Of a stretch of 11,621 nucleotides of DNA, positions 7,208-11,621 are shown piece after piece. Position numbers and translations under genes: made by a program. The stretch is from Flavobacteriales bacterium CG_4_9_14_3_um_filter_32_8 (lineage in GTDB: Bacteria; Bacteroidota; Bacteroidia; Flavobacteriales_E; Vicingaceae). Position 1 is the stretch's first letter, and every line of letters starts with the position of its first letter. Where the stretch lies: assembly GCA_002790175.1 (NCBI GenBank), contig PFUQ01000062.1, forward strand, positions 1-11,621, written 5' to 3'. A model generated the notes under the pieces. It was not told where the DNA came from. It saw only the letters and a program-made list of their open reading frames with translations, and made no database searches.

Positions 7208-7249
7208 GCAACAATCTTACTAAGGCTAAATAAAATACAATAGCATCAC

Positions 7250-9022
7250 TTGAGAACCAACGAGCAAATTGAAAATATAAAAAATCGTATTAATCGCTTC
7301 CCTTTTATCATTAGCTTTATTTCTGTTGTGATTGTTATTTTCGATTTGGGTTTTAATCAAACTACGCCAATTCAACATGTTATTGATAAAATATATTTAG
7401 CAACACTTATTTTAGGTACTATTTCGCCAATTTTAAAAGATTTTTTTACTTTACATAATGTCGGTTTTAAAGTATGGTTTTTTGATTTTATTAGCCTACT
7501 CTACATTTTAACCATTGTGTTATTAAATTTAAACTTATTACAACAGGTTCCATCATTAGCTCCATTAAAAAACCATTTATTCACTTACTTTGCTATTTTT
7601 TTAGTTTTTATTAGAGAATTTTCTTCTCAGAAAATAAATTTAAGAAAATCATTTTTTAACCCTGCCCAATTGTTTATTTTGAGTTTCTTTTTCATTGTCT
7701 TAATAGGAACTCTTTTATTGATGTTGCCCAACTCAACTTACCATGGAATATCAGCAATCAATGCACTTTTCACATCAACTAGTGCTGTTTGCGTTACAGG
7801 TTTAGCAGTGGTCGATACTGGTTCTTATTTTACTGAATTTGGTATTACCATTATTATTATTTTAATTCAAGTAGGTGGTTTAGGTATCATGACTTTCGCC
7901 AGTTATTTCAGTTATTTTTTTACTGGAGGATCAACTTATAAAAATCACTTAATGTTAAGTGATATCACCAATGTTGATAAACTTGGGGAAGTGTTTAGTA
8001 CGTTAAAAAAAATCATAGTATTAACTTTTGTTATCGAAACCATAGGAGCAGTTTTGATTTTTTATAGCCTCGATGATAAGATTATTCCAAATTTATACGA
8101 CCGAATTTCTTTCTCTTTTTTTCATAGTATTTCTGGTTTTTGCAATGCTGGTTTTTCAACATTGCCGAATGGTTTTTACGAATCAGGATTTAGGTTTAAC
8201 TATTATTTACAATTAACCGTTGCTTTCTTAATAATTTTTGGTGGATTAGGATTTCCAATTGTGTTTAATATTTCTAAATACATCAAACTCGTTTTTATTA
8301 AACGAATTTTGTCTTTTAACAAAGAATTAAGAGGAGTACATCTTCCTTGGGTGCTTAATTTAAGTTCTAGAATTATATTAATTACAACCCTATTTCTTAT
8401 TATCTCAGGAACATTATTTTTTTATGTATTAGAGTATAATAATACCCTCGTTGAACATGGATTTTTGGGTAAAATTATAACTTCATTTTTTTGTTCGGTA
8501 ACAACAAGAACCGCAGGATTTAATAGTGTAGATGTTGGAGCTCTACGAATATCAACCTTAATAATATTTATCCTTTTAATGTGGATTGGAGCTTCGCCTG
8601 GATCTACAGGCGGAGGTATAAAAACAAGTACTTTTGCAATTGCTGTATTAAATATTGTAAGCATTTCAAAAGGAAAAACTAGAATCGAAATTTTTAGAAG
8701 AGAAATTTCTGATATTTCTGTTCGTAGATCCTATGCAATAATACTACTATCATTAATTACAATAGGTATTTCCGTTTTACTAATTAGCTCTTTTGAAAAT
8801 GATAAAAATTTACTGAGTATTTCTTTTGAGTGTTTTTCTGCTTATAGTACAGTCGGATTAAGTGTCGGCATTACCTCAAAACTAACAGCTGCATCTAAAC
8901 TAATATTAGTTTTAGTTATGTTTGTTGGAAGAGTTAGTATGTTATCCATTTTAATTGCTATTGTAAAAAGAGAAAAACATAAAAATTATCGTTATCCAAC
9001 AGAAGAAGTTATTATTAACTAA
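7250..9022 (+). CDS. TrkH/KtrB-family potassium channel subunit
   Basis: A 590-residue inner-membrane K+ transporter. All four pore repeats are present with their selectivity-filter segments: SAVCVTGLAVVDTG (178-191), GFCNAGFSTLPNG (296-308), TTRTAGFNSVDVG (418-430) and AYSTVGLSVG (531-540), each with the essential Gly (184, 301, 423, 536). The GASPGSTGGGIKTST stretch (447-461) matches the intramembrane gating loop that blocks the pore. About 140 extra N-terminal residues form four more membrane helices (roughly 18-37, 46-62, 76-96, 110-122), an extension I know from Bacteroidota homologues; E. coli TrkH has about 480 residues. The start is TTG at 7250, since an in-frame TAG lies at 7241-7243 and no ATG precedes the first helix. 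It is followed by its cytoplasmic partner 48 bases downstream. Confidence 0.92.
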   Translation: MRTNEQIENIKNRINRFPFIISFISVVIVIFDLGFNQTTPIQHVIDKIYLATLILGTISPILKDFFTLHNVGFKVWFFDFISLLYILTIVLLNLNLLQQVPSLAPLKNHLFTYFAIFLVFIREFSSQKINLRKSFFNPAQLFILSFFFIVLIGTLLLMLPNSTYHGISAINALFTSTSAVCVTGLAVVDTGSYFTEFGITIIIILIQVGGLGIMTFASYFSYFFTGGSTYKNHLMLSDITNVDKLGEVFSTLKKIIVLTFVIETIGAVLIFYSLDDKIIPNLYDRISFSFFHSISGFCNAGFSTLPNGFYESGFRFNYYLQLTVAFLIIFGGLGFPIVFNISKYIKLVFIKRILSFNKELRGVHLPWVLNLSSRIILITTLFLIISGTLFFYVLEYNNTLVEHGFLGKIITSFFCSVTTRTAGFNSVDVGALRISTLIIFILLMWIGASPGSTGGGIKTSTFAIAVLNIVSISKGKTRIEIFRREISDISVRRSYAIILLSLITIGISVLLISSFENDKNLLSISFECFSAYSTVGLSVGITSKLTAASKLILVLVMFVGRVSMLSILIAIVKREKHKNYRYPTEEVIIN

Positions 9023-9032
9023 TTTAACAATG

Positions 9033-9069
9033 CGTAAATCTAAAATAAAAAGTCTAAAATCGTAAATCT
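9033..9069. repeat. Nested short direct repeats between trkH and trkA
   Basis: CGTAAATCT occurs at 9033-9041 and again at 9061-9069, the second copy ending one base before the trkA ATG. Inside lies TCTAAAAT at 9039-9046 and 9053-9060. The unit resembles the 'CTAAAATCGTAAATC' type low-complexity repeat I recall in intergenic DNA of flavobacterial genomes. It replaces any ribosome binding site for trkA. Confidence 0.6.
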
Positions 9070-9070
9070 C

Positions 9071-9757
9071 ATGAAATATATTATTGTAGGTCTAGGAAAT
9101 TTTGGTGGTTCACTTGCTGAAAAACTTACCAAACAAGGTAATGAAGTAATTGGTATTGATAGCAACATGACGAAAGTTGATGCTTATAAATCCATAATTT
9201 CTCATACCATTTGCATCGATTCTACAGACCAGTTTACTATGTCTGGACTACCAATTAAAAATACTGATGTGGTTATTGTAGCAATTGGTGAAGATCAAGG
9301 AGCAAACATTATGACCACCGCCGTGATGAAAAATCTTAAAGCAAAAAGATTAATTAGTAGAGCCATTAGCCCACTTCACGAAACTATACTTCAAGCAATA
9401 GGCGTTGATGAAATTGTTCATCCCGAAGAAGAAACAGCTGAAAGATGGGCTAAAAAATTGTGTATTAAAGGTGTAGTAGATTCTTTTGTGTTAAATGGAG
9501 AATATAGCATAGTAGAAGTCGCTGTTCCTAAATTATACGTAGGAAAAACTCTGGCTGATATTGATTTTAGAAAAAATCACGACATAATAGTTCTTACCAC
9601 AATTAAAATAACTGAAGAAAAAAATTTAATTGGCCTTTCTAAAAAAATAAACGAAGTTCAAGGCGTAGCTTCTCATGCTACCTTATTACATGAAGAAGAT
9701 ATTATGGTAATTTACGGAAGCAATAAAGACATTAAAAAATTATTAGATATTATTTAA
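9071..9757 (+). CDS. TrkA/KtrA-family potassium uptake regulatory subunit
   Basis: A 228-residue cytoplasmic RCK protein, the size of KtrA rather than the double-length E. coli TrkA. The N-terminal Rossmann domain starts with GLGNFGGSLAEKL (7-19) and has the acidic D30 in VIGIDSNM that binds the ribose of NAD(H). DVVIVAIGEDQGANIMTT (about 66-83) and IGVDEIVHPEEETAERWA (about 110-127) are standard RCK_N landmarks. The RCK_C (TrkA_C) domain covers about 140-228, with EYSIVEVAVP and GSNKDIKKLL. In the family an octameric ring binds ATP, ADP or NAD(H), and in some cases cyclic di-AMP through RCK_C, and gates the membrane subunit. Here it partners with the channel gene just upstream. The second ligand cannot be read from the sequence. 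Confidence 0.93.
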   Translation: MKYIIVGLGNFGGSLAEKLTKQGNEVIGIDSNMTKVDAYKSIISHTICIDSTDQFTMSGLPIKNTDVVIVAIGEDQGANIMTTAVMKNLKAKRLISRAISPLHETILQAIGVDEIVHPEEETAERWAKKLCIKGVVDSFVLNGEYSIVEVAVPKLYVGKTLADIDFRKNHDIIVLTTIKITEEKNLIGLSKKINEVQGVASHATLLHEEDIMVIYGSNKDIKKLLDII

Positions 9758-9787
9758 TAATTGTGAACCCGAGAATTATTAGTTTTT
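9754..9787 (+). terminator. Weak candidate terminator after trkA
   Basis: Positions 9754-9762 pair with 9774-9782 (AATAATT with AATTATT as the core, plus a T-A and a T-G pair) around an 11-base loop, followed by TTTTT at 9783-9787. The stem overlaps the stop codon of the K+ subunit gene and contains only A-T and G-T pairs, so efficiency would be low. Confidence 0.35.
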
Positions 9788-9791
9788 AATA

Positions 9792-9854
9792 ATGAAAAGA
9801 TTATTTATATTTATACTTTCTACAACAATAAGATTTAAAAAAACTTTCCAATGA
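9792..9854 (+). CDS. 20-codon leader-like mini-ORF, possible decayed copy of the next gene's signal peptide
   Basis: The frame runs ATG 9792 to TGA 9852-9854 and encodes MKRLFIFILSTTIR and six more residues. It looks like the first half of a signal peptide, and the downstream gene starts MKRLLLVLFLITT. The 15 bases 9791-9805 equal 9850-9864, and the next 34 bases match at 19 positions with no gap. Its stop overlaps the next start as ATGA, so it could couple translation. It is either a decayed duplicate of the gene start or a small leader peptide, and translation is unproven. Confidence 0.35.
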   Translation: MKRLFIFILSTTIRFKKTFQ

Positions 9855-11621
9855 AAAGATTATTACTTGTCTTATTTCTCATAACAACACTATGTAAAAT
9901 ATCCTACACTCAAGAATTTTTAGGTTTACGACAAAGTAATTATTCTGGAATAATGGGAGCTGATATTAATCCAGCTTCAATTGCCGACAGTAGGTATAAA
10001 TTCGATTTGTTACTGTTTGGAATGTACATTGGTGGTTATAACAATCACATGGCTTTTAACACTAAAACAATGCCTTTTTGGTGGGGAAAATCTTTTAACG
10101 ATAGCTATCCCGAATCGGATGCTTGGCTGAACAGTGGTCAATTTGAAACTTTAGTCCCTATAGATTCTACCGATAGTTTTAAAAGTAGAGGGTTAGGTCA
10201 ATTTTTTGAAATAAATGATGGAAATACAAAACGGTCAGCGTTTATTAATACTGAATTTGACTTGTTTAATTTTATGGTAACCATAAGCCGTAAACGTGCA
10301 GTAGGTTTTCAAATAAAAAGTAGAACCTTACTAAATTTAGATGATGCTTCACCCGAATTAGTTCGTTTATCTACTTACGATTTTGACTACCCAAATCTCT
10401 TTAATATTGCTATAAACGATGAGAAATTTAATCTATCTATGAATTCATGGATAGAGTACAACATCAATTATGCTCAAATTTTATCAGACCAAAACGAACA
10501 TTTTTTTAAAGTTGGTGGTAAACTAAAGTTCCTACAAGGTGTTGCTTCCGCTTATCTTCATACCAAAGATTTAAAATTTAACATCCAAAACGATACTACT
10601 TCTAATTCTGTTGCTGGTAACTTTGATTATGGCTATTCCGAAAATCTAGGAGGATTTATCGAACCTAACGAAAATTTAGGTGATGCTGAAGAATTTAGCG
10701 GCTCTAATTTGAAAGATTTTGCATCTAAACTTGGTTTAGGAGTAGATGTTGGCGTTATTTACGAATGGCGTCCTGATTGGCAAAAGTACAAATACGACAT
10801 GGATGGAAAAACAGATTTATGGATGAGAGATAAAAATAAATATAAATTGAAACTTGGTTTAGCTGTAAACGATATTGGAGGTATGCGATACGATAAAGGA
10901 GGAACAAGTAATAATTTTAATCTGAATGTTGCTGTTTTTGATTTACAAAAATTTGATAATACCGATGGTTTACGATCTTTAGATTCTACTTTACAAAGTT
11001 TTTCAGATTCTGGTTGGGTGAAATTTAATAGTAACGACGACCGCCAATTTTATATGAATCTTCCTACTCATGCTAATTTTGACGTTGATTACAACATCTA
11101 CAAGAACTTTTATGTGAACTTTTATACACGCATCAACCTGAAATTTGGAAACGATGCCAACACCGTTCATTATCCTACTAGTTTTGCTTTAACTCCAAGG
11201 TTCGACCACAAGCATTATGGAGTATCCATTCCATTATCTTATAACAAAGTTGCTGGTTTCAGAACTGGTTTAGCATTAAGATTATGGGGATTTGATATTG
11301 GTACAGGAGATATTAAACCTCTTATTGCTCCAGGACATGATATGGATATCAGAGGGTTAGATGTTTTTATAGCTTTTAGAGTTCCTATTTTATATAAAGC
11401 TCCTAAAGATAGAGATAAGGATAAAGTATCAGATAAATTAGATGATTGTATTGATATTCCTGGAATATGGGCATTAAAAGGATGTTCTGATGTTGATGGT
11501 GATGGAATCCTTGATCAAAACGACAGTTGCGTAACAGATTCTGGTATCGTTAAATTTAATGGTTGCCCAGATAGAGATGGTGACGATATTATGGATAAAA
11601 TCGATGACTGTCCTGATACAC
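9851..11621 (+). CDS. OmpA-like outer-membrane protein with DUF5723-like barrel and thrombospondin type 3 repeats (partial, cut at right edge)
   Basis: The frame is open from ATG 9851 to the window end, giving 590 visible residues. Residues 1-20 are a signal peptide (MKRLLLVLFLITT), probably cleaved before Gln21. EFLGLRQSNYSGIMGADINPASIADSRYKFD (22-52) is the pattern I associate with the DUF5723-type N-terminal domain of Bacteroidota. The region to about 510 has alternating, aromatic-rich strands (for example DYNIYKNFYVNFYTRINLKFG) that fit a large outer-membrane barrel. From about 519 come thrombospondin type 3 repeats with the D-x-D-x-D-x-x-x-D-x-x-D-x-C calcium-binding spacing: DRDKDKVSDKLDDC, DVDGDGILDQNDSC, DRDGDDIMDKIDDC. 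In this layout a C-terminal OmpA peptidoglycan-binding domain usually follows, but it lies outside the window. The protein would tie the outer membrane to the cell wall. Confidence 0.82.
   Translation, partial: MKRLLLVLFLITTLCKISYTQEFLGLRQSNYSGIMGADINPASIADSRYKFDLLLFGMYIGGYNNHMAFNTKTMPFWWGKSFNDSYPESDAWLNSGQFETLVPIDSTDSFKSRGLGQFFEINDGNTKRSAFINTEFDLFNFMVTISRKRAVGFQIKSRTLLNLDDASPELVRLSTYDFDYPNLFNIAINDEKFNLSMNSWIEYNINYAQILSDQNEHFFKVGGKLKFLQGVASAYLHTKDLKFNIQNDTTSNSVAGNFDYGYSENLGGFIEPNENLGDAEEFSGSNLKDFASKLGLGVDVGVIYEWRPDWQKYKYDMDGKTDLWMRDKNKYKLKLGLAVNDIGGMRYDKGGTSNNFNLNVAVFDLQKFDNTDGLRSLDSTLQSFSDSGWVKFNSNDDRQFYMNLPTHANFDVDYNIYKNFYVNFYTRINLKFGNDANTVHYPTSFALTPRFDHKHYGVSIPLSYNKVAGFRTGLALRLWGFDIGTGDIKPLIAPGHDMDIRGLDVFIAFRVPILYKAPKDRDKDKVSDKLDDCIDIPGIWALKGCSDVDGDGILDQNDSCVTDSGIVKFNGCPDRDGDDIMDKIDDCPDT

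Larger units (their letters stand above)
6940..7249. other. Intergenic region between divergent genes
   Basis: These 310 bases separate the starts of the flavin-reductase-family gene and trkH. I see no coding frame with recognisable content and no RNA gene. They hold a small perfect hairpin (GCATT 6958-6962 with AATGC 6968-6972), two AT-rich hairpins with one mismatch each (7063-7071 with 7076-7084; 7094-7102 with 7110-7118), and the candidate trkH promoter with its inverted repeat at 7181-7207. In DNA this AT-rich the hairpins may be chance. No TAnnTTTG match is found for the minus-strand gene. Confidence 0.6.

Noticed and set aside
8422..8664. Open frame of 80 codons on the minus strand inside trkH.
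   Set aside because: It lies across the conserved filter 3 and gating-loop coding region and has no family resemblance.

Overview
The window comes from an AT-rich genome of a Bacteroidota bacterium, most likely in or near the Flavobacteriales. The evidence is a PorV/PorQ-family protein linked to type IX secretion, an outer-membrane protein that joins a DUF5723-like barrel to thrombospondin type 3 repeats, scarce Shine-Dalgarno sites, a TAnnTTTG-type -7 element, and several non-ATG start codons. I cannot name the genus.

Left part (1-2683). The tail of an unidentified gene is followed by a PorV/PorQ-family outer-membrane protein, which ends at a good intrinsic terminator. Next comes a compact two-gene unit, greA (transcript cleavage factor) and a HIT-family hydrolase, sharing one base. 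The HIT gene meets ruvC tail to tail, with both stop codons inside one TTAA.

Middle part (2684-6939). Divergent from ruvC, with only 43 bases between the start codons, runs a tightly overlapping three-gene unit: a flippase-like (lysylphosphatidylglycerol synthase TM-region) membrane protein, a membrane-anchored family 2 glycosyltransferase, and a DppC/OppC-type ABC permease with an enlarged periplasmic segment. The first two plausibly work on an envelope lipid or glycan. The permease may only share their transcript. A convergent flavin-reductase-family gene follows.

Right part (6940-11621). A 310-base intergenic region carries a candidate promoter whose -7 element lies inside a perfect 7-bp inverted repeat. 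It precedes a TrkH/KtrB potassium channel subunit and its TrkA/KtrA gating subunit, a complete two-component K+ uptake system. After them come a possible decayed copy of a signal-peptide start and a large, cut-off OmpA-like outer-membrane protein with calcium-binding-type repeats.

Most of the window is housekeeping and envelope biology. I see no mobile element, CRISPR array, tRNA, rRNA or defence system, and no convincing new multi-gene system. The most interesting details are small: the leader-like mini-ORF at 9792, the operator-like repeat at 7181, the run of TTG/GTG starts, and the overlapping envelope operon.
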